A DNA stretch of 6,647 bases, from contig NZ_AOGX02000043.1 in NCBI RefSeq assembly GCF_000332475.2, positions 1 to 6,647 of the forward strand. The letters are read 5' to 3'. Shown piece by piece: positions 1 to 5,827 of this stretch (the first letter of the stretch is position 1; each line of letters starts with the position of its first letter). The translations under genes were made by a program, and so were the position numbers. The notes under the pieces were generated by a model that was not told the DNA's origin, searched no databases, and saw only the letters and a program-made list of their open reading frames with translations. The stretch is from Leptospira yanagawae serovar Saopaulo str. Sao Paulo = ATCC 700523. GTDB lineage: Bacteria > Spirochaetota > Leptospiria > Leptospirales > Leptospiraceae.

Positions 1-436
1 TCATGATAGTAGTATACATTGTGTTATCTAATATTAATTTTTTTTACAATGGTTTTTCACTACCAGAAGCTATATTAGATAATTCAATCAAAGCAAATAA
101 TTTTTCCACAAAAGAAACGAATTTATACTTGCGAAGTGGAATTCTATTGATATTAAATACGGTATTTTCGAAGGGAAAACTATTTGGATTTCAAATAATG
201 AACCGATTTACGGATTGAAAATAATATTTAATCCAGGTAAATATACGAGTATGACTGATTACGATGGAATTTTCAGGGCAAAATTACCTTTTGGAAAATA
301 TAAACTTGATATTTTCTATTTAAATCTTTTATTAAAAACAGATTATATTATTATCGATTCGGAAAGCCATACCAAACTATATTCATTTCAGGATTTACCC
401 AATCAATCAACTATAGAGATTAAAAATAGTTTATAA
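1..436 (+). pseudogene. Cassette 1 gene, 5'-incomplete and probably frameshifted; regulatory-like beta-sandwich C-terminus
   Basis: Two overlapping frames seem to make up one gene. From the ATG at 3, one frame encodes a hydrophobic start (MIVVYIVLSNINFF), possibly a signal peptide, and stops at 218. A second frame is open from 101 to the TAA at 434-436, but its first 50 codons contain no ATG. Its only early start is TTG at 215, which would cut into an apparent domain. The second frame reads GKTIWISNNEPIYGLKI and then TDYDGIFRAKLPFGKYKL. This pattern (P-x-x-G, then T-D-x-D-G-x-F and L-P-x-G-x-Y) is typical of carboxypeptidase-regulatory-like or CNA-B-like beta-sandwich domains of exported proteins. 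The simplest reading is a one-base indel between about 101 and 215 that joins the frames. The stop lies 15 bases before the repeat, as expected for a cassette gene. The true start may lie left of the window. A sequencing error is the main alternative. Confidence 0.45.
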
Positions 437-450
437 AACTTTCCTACTGC

Positions 451-614
451 GCATAACAGCGACTTACCGCTACGCTTCGGCACAAGGCCTCGCTCGGCCT
501 ACGGCAAATTCCCCTCCCTCTGGCATTCGCCTTGCCTTCGCAAGCTACATGCCAGTCCCTAACGTCCCGCAGGGACTCAGGGTCGGGGAACTTCGGTAAG
601 TCTATTCGTTATGC
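451..614 (+). repeat. attC-like recombination site 1 (subfamily A), end of cassette 1
   Basis: The order is R'' GCATAAC (451-457), spacer AGC, L'' GACTTACCG (461-469), a branched GC-rich interior, L' CGGTAAGTC (594-602), spacer TATTC and R' GTTATGC (608-614). L'' and L' are perfectly complementary. Inside are a stacked stem (AAATTCCCC with GGGGAACTT), a side hairpin (AGGCC with GGCCT), a hairpin TGGCAT/ATGCCA carrying CTTGC/GCAAG, and a hairpin GTCCC/GGGAC. The box order and orientation relative to the upstream gene match integron attC sites, where the crossover lies between G608 and T609. It is longer than commonly described attC sites. Confidence 0.85.
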
Positions 615-1991
615 GCTATTTGTTAAAATAAATATATAAAAGAAAAAAAATGATAAATGATCTAATAAAATCTAATCCGGAATTAATAAATAAAAGCTTA
701 ACTGCTCTCCTTGGTCTTTGTGGAGATGGAAAACTTAAAAATGGAAACAATTGCTCCATAGAATTTAGGCAATTTTTAACAAATATTCCAATTTTAAAAA
801 TCAAATCATTCATCCAAGAATGCATCGAATCAAATTTCACTGATAGTGGATATGTACTACAAGATTTGATAAATGAAATTGGACGACGACTAGGTTTTCT
901 CGTAGAGTTTGGCCTTTATCAAGGAAACAAAAACGAAATCGGAAATGATGGGCTTTGGATTGATCAAAACAATTCTTTCGTTATCGAAGTAAAAACTACC
1001 GATGCTTACCGAATAAGTACTGATAAAATCGATAATTATAGGACAAAACTAATCGAAAAAGGGAAAATAAACGCTGAAAACTCTTATAACTTAATAGTTG
1101 TTGGCAGACAAGATACAGGCGATTTAGAAGCTCAAATTAGAGGCTCAATCCATGCATGGAGAACAAGAATTATTAGCGTCGATTCATTATGGAAATTATT
1201 AAGCACAAAAGAAAAATTAGATGATCCTCAAGTTATAAAACTTATAACTCAATGTCTGCAACCCTTTGAGTATACGAAATTAGATAGACTCATTGATTTA
1301 GTATTTAGTACAAGCCAAGATCTCACTAATAATGCATCAGAATTATTGGAACCAGAATTATCTGTAGATGAAGAAAATTCTGAAAAAAATGAGAAAAAAT
1401 TCACACCTCTTTCTTTCCACCAAGAAGTTGTATTTAAACTTGAGGAACTGAGTAAAAATAAATATAACAAAGTATCTAAATCACTTTTTGAAAGTGAAGA
1501 TAAAAATAACGGTGAATTAGTAATTGTAAGCAAAGAATATAAAACAAAGAATAATCGAATATTCTGGTATGCCTTTCATCCACATCAAGAAAAATCACTC
1601 GAAAAATATAAAAATTCAAATGTGGTATTAGCTTGCGGATCAAATAATCTTATTTACCGAATACCATTTAATATTTTTAAACCTCTTCTTCAAAACATGA
1701 ATACAACAGAAACCGAAGACAGAAAATATTGGCATGTTAAAATTTCTATAAATACTGAATTAAAAGCCTTTATCCTTCAACCATTATCTGGGCAAAATGT
1801 TGATATATCAAATTATCTGATGAAATAACAAACAGCGCATAACAGCGCCTTAACGCTTCGCTTCGGCACAAGGCCTCGCTCGGTCTGCGACACATAGGCT
1901 TCTGGCACTCCCCTTGCTTACGCAAGTGTCGTTCCAGTCCCTAACGTCCCGTTGGGACTCAGGGTCAGCCTACGTCGTTAAGGCTAGTTCG
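609..1991 (+). mobile_element. Gene cassette 2 (nuclease-like protein)
   Basis: The boundaries are set by the G^TT crossover points of the two flanking attC-like sites. The cassette start (608-625) is complementary to the sequence ending at its own R'' box (1826-1843) at 17 of 18 positions, the exception being A618 against C1833. In the excised circle these arms would close the attC stem. The R' box found in place at 1991-1997 belongs to the next cassette and does not match this R''. One gene fills the cassette, starting 41 bases after the boundary. No clear promoter is seen in the AT-rich leader. Confidence 0.8.
650..1828 (+). CDS. PD-(D/E)XK nuclease-like protein, restriction-endonuclease type
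   Basis: This 392-residue protein is probably a DNA-cutting defence enzyme of the cytoplasm. The core lies at about residues 70-185. A helix containing E76 precedes GFLVEFGLY, then NDG (D100), then a strand FVIEVKTT with E113 and K115, giving the D...E-x-K active-site pattern. Next come the strand YNLIVVG and a GDLEAQIRGSIHAW helix leading into RIISVDSLWKLL, a helix-strand layout expected of this fold. Residues 225-252 form an acidic, Glu/Ser/Asn-rich linker. The C-terminal domain (255-392) includes FWYAFHPHQ and YWHVKI and may recognise substrate; I do not assign it. The ATG at 650 has only a weak purine-rich stretch upstream. No methyltransferase lies beside it, so a classic restriction-modification pair is not evident. 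The stop codon overlaps the cassette's terminal arm. Nuclease fold is likely; specificity is unknown. Confidence 0.8.
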   Translation: MINDLIKSNPELINKSLTALLGLCGDGKLKNGNNCSIEFRQFLTNIPILKIKSFIQECIESNFTDSGYVLQDLINEIGRRLGFLVEFGLYQGNKNEIGNDGLWIDQNNSFVIEVKTTDAYRISTDKIDNYRTKLIEKGKINAENSYNLIVVGRQDTGDLEAQIRGSIHAWRTRIISVDSLWKLLSTKEKLDDPQVIKLITQCLQPFEYTKLDRLIDLVFSTSQDLTNNASELLEPELSVDEENSEKNEKKFTPLSFHQEVVFKLEELSKNKYNKVSKSLFESEDKNNGELVIVSKEYKTKNNRIFWYAFHPHQEKSLEKYKNSNVVLACGSNNLIYRIPFNIFKPLLQNMNTTETEDRKYWHVKISINTELKAFILQPLSGQNVDISNYLMK

Positions 1992-1997
1992 TTAGCC
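1837..1997 (+). repeat. attC-like recombination site 2 (subfamily B), end of cassette 2
   Basis: R'' is GCATAAC (1837-1843), L'' is GCCTTAACG and L' is CGTTAAGGC. The 3' spacer is TAGTTC and R' is GTTAGCC (1991-1997). The stacked inner stem is ACATAGGCT (1892-1900) with AGCCTACGT (1967-1975), with A1894 opposite C1973 as the only mismatch. The L boxes and inner stem differ from subfamily A on both sides, so pairing is kept. The apical hairpin CTTGC/GCAAG and the CAGTCCCTAACGTCCCG block are shared with the other copies. The crossover is expected between G1991 and T1992. Confidence 0.85.
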
Positions 1998-2035
1998 GCA
2001 ATATTCACAAATTTATTCAGGAAATTTAACAATCT

Positions 2036-2497
2036 ATGTTCACAATAAAAGATCAATTAAATCAAAAATACGGATTTTCATGCCAAAGTTGGCTTGTTGC
2101 AGAAATTGCAAAACTATATTTTAGCAACAAACATAGAACATGGTTTGCTAGTAAAATTAATCCAAGCTCAAACGGACTATCCTCTAATCCAATTCGCTTA
2201 TATATGGATCTAGAAGCCATTATAGAAAAAAACGATTTTAATCATTCACGTGTATATCAAATTAAGAATAAAATAACCCAATGGATTATTGGAACAAATC
2301 TTAATATTATTGAAAAAATGCGTATCATTAATGCAATTAATAAGGCCCCAGTCATAGCTCTAAGACCACAAATTTGGAAAATCGATCTAGCTAAAATCCA
2401 TATATCGAGACTTATTTCTGTCGGGCAATTTCCTGACGAGTATCTCATAAAAGATCTATCACAATCTGAATTTAAAGTTATACTGGAGCACACATAA
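2036..2497 (+). CDS. Uncharacterised 153-residue protein, first gene of a two-gene cassette
   Basis: I do not recognise this family. The protein appears soluble and largely helical, with no signal peptide or membrane segment. An N-terminal region SWLVAEIAKLYF is followed by a basic stretch with NKHRTWFASK. The middle (about 55-110) is helical and rich in Ile, Asn and Lys. The C-terminal part contains RPQIWKIDLAKIHISRLISVG and an acidic tail. The ATG at 2036 is preceded by AGGAAA at 2019-2024, a reasonable ribosome binding site, and lies 45 bases after the cassette boundary. Its stop is one base from the ATG of the nuclease-like gene downstream, so the two proteins are probably made together and may act as partners, for example regulator, antidote or recognition subunit plus nuclease. 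That role is inferred from context only. Confidence 0.8.
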   Translation: MFTIKDQLNQKYGFSCQSWLVAEIAKLYFSNKHRTWFASKINPSSNGLSSNPIRLYMDLEAIIEKNDFNHSRVYQIKNKITQWIIGTNLNIIEKMRIINAINKAPVIALRPQIWKIDLAKIHISRLISVGQFPDEYLIKDLSQSEFKVILEHT

Positions 2498-3124
2498 AAT
2501 GTTAGACCTAGACAAAAAAGCCGAATTCCTAAATCTCGTTGCCTTAAAAATTTTGAATAAGTTTGATTATAGTCAGTTCATAATAACTTCCTATTTCACC
2601 GAAACTGAATTAGATGAACAAATGATTTTTTACAAAAATAATGGAGATGATGAAGAAATTAAAATCTTAAAAGAATTCGAGTTAGCAATGAATATCAAAG
2701 ACGAAAATTATAGAAATATATTATTGAGTAGATTTTATGATAGCTGCATTAACTCACTAGTCGCTTACTCTGATTCTGAATATTGGCTTAAAAACAAATC
2801 AGAAAATAGGTCAAATAATTCCAGTTTAATTAACTCATTATTTATTTTTTCAAATGAGAAAAGAGAAGATTATTCAAATAAATTCCGTGATAATGAATTC
2901 GAAATTTTGGCATTAAACGAACTTTTAAGAAATTTACCAGAATACTACTTATTAGAAAATTACAAACTTGGCAATCAACAGGTAGATGGAATTTTAATAC
3001 CAAAGTCAAATGTGCCTTACAAATTAAACATTATTGTAGAGATTAAAAATAAAATATTAGATTCTCAAAAAGAAATTGTAAATTTCTATGAAAAGATAAA
3101 CAAAACAATAAAAAAAATATACAA

Positions 3125-3128
3125 CAAT
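3125..3128 (+). repeat. Target-site duplication CAAT, left copy
   Basis: CAAT lies immediately before the IS terminus TGACCTGC. The same four bases follow the other terminus. Collapsing the two copies restores the host gene's frame, which supports a 4-bp duplication. Confidence 0.93.
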
Positions 3129-3173
3129 TGACCTGCCCCCATTTTCAGTACCAATGGATAAGTTAGTTTTCTC
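3129..3173 (+). repeat. IS left inverted repeat (45 bp)
   Basis: It starts TGACCTGCCCCCA and ends TAAGTTAGTTTTCTC. The outer 8 bases and the inner 15 bases are identical to the reverse complement of the right end. The middle is diverged, with a one-base length difference. Its first three bases supply the stop codon of the interrupted gene. Confidence 0.92.
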
Positions 3174-3181
3174 TAAACATT

Positions 3182-3985
3182 TCAACCATAAGATCGCTTA
3201 AACTCTGAAGGAGTCAAGTAATTCAATGAAGAGTGAAGACGCTCGTCGTTGTATTCCTTTTGGAAAATTCGCAAAGCATCGGTTAACTCTCTTTGATTTT
3301 TAAAGTAGTGTAGATTCAAACACTCATCTCTAAGTTTACCATTGAAACTTTCTATAAATGCATTTTGTGTTGGTTTTCCTTTTTCAATAAAGTGAATTTC
3401 TATCCCCTTATCTTCTGCCCATTTCTGGAAGTCTTTGGATGTAAATTCTGTTCCATTATCCAAAACAAATGCTCTTGGAAGTCTTTCGAGGGTGTTTAAA
3501 TATCTGATCAACTTTTCTGACGAAAAAGTAAACTCTGCCTGAAGTATGGTATTCTCTCTTGTTAAATGATCAATACCTGTTAAAATTCTTTGCTTTCTTC
3601 CATCAATCGTCCGTTCGAAAACAAAGTCCATTGACCAAACTTCGTTTGAATTCTTAGGCAATGGTAGTTGCTGTGATGATGCATTTCTTTTCTTTCGCTT
3701 CGGTTTTGTCCTTATTTTAAGCCCTTCTAAGCAATATAGTCGATATACTTTCTTATGATTGATTGTCCTACCCGACCTTCTTAACCTTCGGTAAATTCGT
3801 CGATAGCCTTCCCGTTTCCATCGAAAAGCAAGTCTTCGAATTTCGTTCATTGTCTCTTCATCAATAGCTTTCGGCTGATAATAATAACTTGATTTAGGAA
3901 GAAGAACAACATCTAGGCTTCTGTTTAGAGAAAGTCCCTCTTCAACTAGCAGATCAACTGCTCTCTCCTTCGTTGATCTGCTCAA
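3182..3985 (-). CDS. IS3-family transposase OrfB, DDE integrase domain
   Basis: This is the catalytic part of the transposase, cutting and joining DNA at the IS ends. Residues 28-90 form the HTH_21-like region with GYRRIYRRL and KKVYRLYCLEGL. The rve integrase core follows, with D120 in VWSMDFV, D176 in VLDNGTEF and E212 in AFIESFNGKLRDEC. There are exactly 35 residues between D176 and E212, the DD(35)E spacing of the family. The C-terminus ends YNDERLHSSLNYLTPSEF, a normal IS3 ending, so the protein is complete. The only local start is TTG at 3985, overlapping the orfA stop. The main product is more likely an OrfAB fusion made by -1 frameshifting, entering this frame just before that TTG. 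The 267-residue length is usual for OrfB. Confidence 0.97.
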   Translation of the reverse strand: MSRSTKERAVDLLVEEGLSLNRSLDVVLLPKSSYYYQPKAIDEETMNEIRRLAFRWKREGYRRIYRRLRRSGRTINHKKVYRLYCLEGLKIRTKPKRKKRNASSQQLPLPKNSNEVWSMDFVFERTIDGRKQRILTGIDHLTRENTILQAEFTFSSEKLIRYLNTLERLPRAFVLDNGTEFTSKDFQKWAEDKGIEIHFIEKGKPTQNAFIESFNGKLRDECLNLHYFKNQRELTDALRIFQKEYNDERLHSSLNYLTPSEFKRSYG

Positions 3986-4248
3986 AACTTTTTTCCCAAA
4001 ACATTCTTAATTGCTTGGATTTCGAGAGCCATGTCAGCTACCAATCTTTTGAGATTTGAATTTTCCTGCTCGAGTGCCTTCATCTTCTTGATTTCGCTAA
4101 GCTCCATTCCTCCATACTTGTTACGCCAGCGATAAAATGTTTGTTCAGTGATTCCGTATTTTCGTGAAAGTTCCTTGATTGGAATACCTGTTTCTGCTTC
4201 CTTTAATATCCGAAAAATCTCGCTTTCTTCTATCTTCTTTCTTGCCAT
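3982..4248 (-). CDS. IS3-family OrfA, DNA-binding helix-turn-helix with leucine zipper
   Basis: This 88-residue protein binds the terminal repeats and forms the N-terminal part of the OrfAB transposase; alone it usually acts as a regulator. The helix-turn-helix spans about residues 21-46 (GIPIKELSRKYGITEQTFYRW), as in HTH_Tnp_1 proteins. Residues 50-84 form a heptad-rich coiled coil (LEQENSNLKRLVADMALEIQ), the expected oligomerisation zipper. The ATG at 4248 is preceded by AAGGAGAG, a strong ribosome binding site. The stop overlaps the orfB TTG by two bases, and the frameshift heptamer lies just before it. Length and layout are normal for the family, with no damage visible. Confidence 0.96.
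   Translation of the reverse strand: MARKKIEESEIFRILKEAETGIPIKELSRKYGITEQTFYRWRNKYGGMELSEIKKMKALEQENSNLKRLVADMALEIQAIKNVLGKKF
3988..3994 (-). promoter_or_regulatory. Programmed -1 frameshift heptamer A AAA AAG
   Basis: On the minus strand the end of orfA reads TTG GGA AAA AAG TTT TGA. The in-phase A AAA AAG heptamer is a classic -1 slippery signal in IS3 elements. OrfB is in the -1 frame, so slippage reads through as GKK-VLSRSTK and yields OrfAB. The orfA TGA follows three bases later. I did not model a downstream stimulatory hairpin. Confidence 0.85.
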
Positions 4249-4269
4249 AATGCTCTCTCCTTAATATCG

Positions 4270-4315
4270 GAGAAAACTAACTTAAATATCGGTGCAGTTT
4301 TTGGGGAGCAGGTCA
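4270..4315 (-). repeat. IS right inverted repeat (46 bp)
   Basis: Read on the minus strand it begins TGACCTGCTCCCC and ends TAAGTTAGTTTTCTC, matching the left end at both extremities. This is the end nearest the orfA start, so any IS promoter for orfA should lie in or beside it. I saw no convincing -35/-10 pair. Confidence 0.92.
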
Positions 4316-4319
4316 CAAT
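4316..4319 (+). repeat. Target-site duplication CAAT, right copy
   Basis: It directly follows the IS end GCAGGTCA and precedes GATGCAATA, where the interrupted reading frame continues in phase with the left part. Confidence 0.93.
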
Positions 4320-4476
4320 GATGCAATATTTCTGTTGATTGTTCCTGAAATCAGCGAGAACGAAATAAAAAAATTAACTGGAAATTATAAAAACTTTGCA
4401 ATTGGTTCCTACAATATTCAAGAAAATATTATTAATATTGAACATTTAAATCGAATATTACAAAAGTAAATACTGC

Positions 4477-4639
4477 GGCTAACAGCGACTTACCGCTACG
4501 CTTCGGGACAAGCCCTCGCTCGGCCTCCGGCAAATTCCCTTTCTGTCACTCGTTTGCATCCGCAAACTACGTGCCAGTCCCTAACGTCCCGTTCCGGGAC
4601 TCAGGGTCAGGGAACTTCGGTAAGTCTAGTTCGTTATAC
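4477..4639 (+). repeat. attC-like recombination site 3 (subfamily A), end of cassette 3
   Basis: R'' is GGCTAAC (4477-4483), matching the GTTAGCC that opens the same cassette at 1991. L'' is GACTTACCG and L' is CGGTAAGTC, with 3' spacer TAGTTC and R' GTTATAC (4633-4639). The inner stem AAATTCCCT pairs with AGGGAACTT, with A4534 opposite C4615. The apical hairpin is GTTTGC/GCAAAC where other copies have CTTGC/GCAAG, so both sides changed together. The crossover is expected between G4633 and T4634. Confidence 0.85.
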
Positions 4640-5612
4640 GCAATGTTCGAAATTTAATATATGTCAAATTTAAAATTAATTGAGAAACAAAAATTGGAAA
4701 AGCTTTTTAAAATGAGCGAAGGATTTGTTTTGGATTTCACAAACTCTACATTTTCAGAGTATATTTATGAAATTGTAAAAATAAATATTTATGATTCAAA
4801 ATATGAATACAAAGGAAATTCAAAAGCCAATAGACTTCGCGCTGTTTTTGAATTAGAACCAAATATTTTATGCGCAAAATTAATAAAAGGTTTAATTGAA
4901 TACAAACATAGTAAAGATTTAGAAAACCCAGATTTTATTATTAACAAAATTCCTGATTTACAATTTGAATGTTATCAGATAGCTACTCGATTGGAAAAAA
5001 ATCCAGAAACTCATAACATTGAAGAGTTAAATCCAGATTTAGATGATAAAGATTTTGAATTATTAATAAAAAACATAAAAATAAGTATAGATAATAATCA
5101 ACCGGAAGCTGCAATCGATAGACTTCATACTCTTTGTCAAAAATATCTAAGAAACATTCTTCATAAAACTGGGAATCAAATCTCTAAGGATACCCCTTTA
5201 CATAGTTTACTAGGATTATACATAAAAAACTTGCCTGAAAATCAAGTTTCAAAAATGAGTGAAAGAATTTTAAAATCATCAATTTCGATATTAGATTCAT
5301 TTAACCAAATAAGAAATGATAAATCACTAGCACATGATAATATGGTTATCTCATCCGAAGAAAGTATTTATATTTACAATTCAATTTATAATTTATTAAA
5401 ATTTATACGTATTATTGAAGCAAAACTAACTAACTGACAGAATTCGAACACTGCGCATAACAGCGCCTTAACGCTTCGCTTCGGGTCTTCGCCCTCGCTT
5501 GGCCTGCGGCACATAGGCTTCTGGCACTCCCCTTGCTTACGCAAGTGTCGTTCCAGTCCCTAACGTCCCGTTTCGGGACTCAGGGCCAGCCTACGTCGTT
5601 AAGGCTAGTTCG
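4634..5612 (+). mobile_element. Gene cassette 4 (abortive-infection-type protein)
   Basis: The cassette runs between G^TT points at 4633/4634 and 5612/5613. Its opening 19 bases (4633-4651) pair with 5443-5461 at 17 of 19 positions. Both mismatches (A4638 with C5456, A4643 with C5451) are A-C on the top strand. One gene starts 27 bases after the boundary and stops 5 bases before the terminal arm. Confidence 0.8.
4661..5437 (+). CDS. Abortive-infection-type protein with Abi C-terminal (HEPN-like) domain
   Basis: This is a likely anti-phage protein that would act as an RNase or growth-arrest effector in the cytoplasm. The N-terminal part (about 12-80) contains GFVLDFTNSTF and SKANRLRAVFELEP, resembling AbiJ-type N-terminal domains. 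The C-terminal half (about 130-252) resembles the 'abortive infection C-terminus' domain: AAIDRLHTLCQKYLRNIL, then LHSLLGLYIKNL, and finally QIRNDKSLAHD. The last segment gives R218-x6-H225 starting with R-N, the HEPN RNase signature (R-x4-6-H). The 258-residue length fits a two-domain Abi protein. The ATG at 4661 has no obvious Shine-Dalgarno sequence, so translation may be weak or depend on an upstream cassette transcript. Domain assignment rests on motif recognition; RNase activity is inferred. Confidence 0.82.
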   Translation: MSNLKLIEKQKLEKLFKMSEGFVLDFTNSTFSEYIYEIVKINIYDSKYEYKGNSKANRLRAVFELEPNILCAKLIKGLIEYKHSKDLENPDFIINKIPDLQFECYQIATRLEKNPETHNIEELNPDLDDKDFELLIKNIKISIDNNQPEAAIDRLHTLCQKYLRNILHKTGNQISKDTPLHSLLGLYIKNLPENQVSKMSERILKSSISILDSFNQIRNDKSLAHDNMVISSEESIYIYNSIYNLLKFIRIIEAKLTN

Positions 5613-5618
5613 TTATGC
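5455..5618 (+). repeat. attC-like recombination site 4 (subfamily B), end of cassette 4
   Basis: R'' is GCATAAC (5455-5461), L'' GCCTTAACG, L' CGTTAAGGC, 3' spacer TAGTTC and R' GTTATGC (5612-5618). It is nearly identical to site 2, including ACATAGGCT/AGCCTACGT with A5513 opposite C5594. It differs mainly in the first side hairpin (GGTCTTCGCCC) and in the GTCCCGTTTCGGGAC loop. The crossover is expected between G5612 and T5613. Confidence 0.85.
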
Positions 5619-5636
5619 GTAATGGCTTAAATATGT

Positions 5637-5741
5637 ATGATTTCAAAAAATTCAACTAAAATAGATTTTAAGAATAATGAAAAATATCTATTCGTTGGAA
5701 TAATTGAATTTCTACGAATTTCAAATAATACAAGTTTTTAA
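5637..5741 (+). CDS. Possible 34-codon leader ORF or gene remnant
   Basis: An ATG lies 24 bases after the cassette boundary, the usual place for a cassette gene to start, and opens a 34-residue frame (MISKNSTKIDFK, then a hydrophobic LFVGIIEFL segment) ending at TAA 5739-5741. There is no clear ribosome site and I recognise no family. It could be a small peptide, the remnant of a decayed gene, or chance. Confidence 0.2.
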   Translation: MISKNSTKIDFKNNEKYLFVGIIEFLRISNNTSF

Positions 5742-5763
5742 AGGATAAAGATTCTTATAATTT

Positions 5764-5792
5764 TTGACACTAATAAAATTGTCTGATATTTC
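5764..5792 (+). promoter_or_regulatory. Candidate internal promoter of cassette 5
   Basis: A perfect TTGACA -35 element (5764-5769) is followed after 17 bases by TATTTC (5787-5792), and TGA just upstream supplies an extended -10 TG. Transcription would start near 5799-5800, about 28 bases before the ATG at 5828. Another TATAAT occurs at 5756-5761 without a good -35. AT-rich DNA produces chance matches, but a consensus -35 with ideal spacing is notable. Confidence 0.45.
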
Positions 5793-5827
5793 CTTGATAA
5801 TTTTTCTATAAAGATTTGGTTTATGAT

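Larger units (their letters stand above)
3129..4315 (-). mobile_element. IS3-family insertion sequence, complete, about 1.19 kb
   Basis: The element is bounded by imperfect inverted repeats of 45-46 bp that begin TGACCTGC, and flanked by CAAT duplications. It contains the orfA/orfB pair typical of IS3 elements, both on the minus strand, with an A6G slippery heptamer at the overlap. The DD(35)E catalytic triad is intact. The 4-bp duplication and the KPTQNAFIESFNGKLRDEC-type motif resemble the IS407 subgroup, but I cannot name the element without a database. Both frames are open and the duplication is exact, so the insertion looks recent and the element may be active. It sits inside the second gene of cassette 3, in opposite orientation. 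Confidence 0.97.
2499..4469 (+). pseudogene. PD-(D/E)XK nuclease-like gene split by an IS3-family insertion
   Basis: The left part (2499-3128) encodes 210 residues; the TGA that ends it is the first three bases of the IS. The right part resumes at 4320 and ends at the TAA at 4467-4469. Joining 3128 to 4320, which removes the IS and one CAAT copy, gives a continuous frame of 259 codons with no stop. The joined protein has a helical N-terminal half, then D163 in QQVDGILIP, E181 and K183 in IIVEIKNK, a long helix, and, in the part cut off, the strand AIFLLIVP, a helix and the strand FAIGSYNI. This matches a PD-(D/E)XK nuclease core. The truncated product keeps the D-E-K residues but loses 49 C-terminal residues with core strands, so it is probably inactive. 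GGAG at 2485-2488 is a plausible ribosome site, one base after the partner gene. Confidence 0.85.
1992..4633 (+). mobile_element. Gene cassette 3 (two genes, interrupted by an IS element)
   Basis: The cassette is bounded by G^TT points at 1991/1992 and 4633/4634. The start (1991-2008) pairs with the end (4466-4483) at 16 of 18 positions. Both carry an unusual GGCTAAC/GTTAGCC box, unlike the GCATAAC of its neighbours, which ties these distant ends together as one unit. Without the 1187-bp IS and one CAAT duplicate, the original cassette would be 1451 bp. It carried two genes, which is less common than one, and they appear translationally coupled. Confidence 0.8.

Noticed and set aside
555..584. 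GTCCC/GGGAC hairpins in the repeats as rho-independent terminators
   Set aside because: They have no following T-run, sit in the middle of a larger conserved fold, and recur at the same place in every repeat, so they fit the attC interior better.
449..616. Repeats as REP/BIME elements, a structured RNA or a CRISPR array
   Set aside because: Spacing, orientation after each gene, L/R box layout and the matching of R'' to the same cassette's start fit cassette sites. Units are far too long and far apart for CRISPR.
609..649. TATATA and TTGTTA upstream of the cassette 2 gene as a promoter
   Set aside because: The spacing is too short, and such AT-rich matches are expected by chance in this composition.
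616..840. Minus-strand open frame of 74 codons
   Set aside because: It lies antisense to the start of the nuclease-like gene, crosses its leader, and has no ribosome site or recognisable domain.
1249..1533. Minus-strand open frame of 94 codons rich in Ser and Leu
   Set aside because: It is the antisense shadow of the acidic, Glu/Asn-rich linker of the nuclease-like protein; its composition is explained by that.
2257..2493. Minus-strand open frame of 78 codons with a hydrophobic end
   Set aside because: It lies wholly antisense to the 153-residue gene, and its hydrophobic stretch is the complement of an Asn/Lys/Ile-rich helix.
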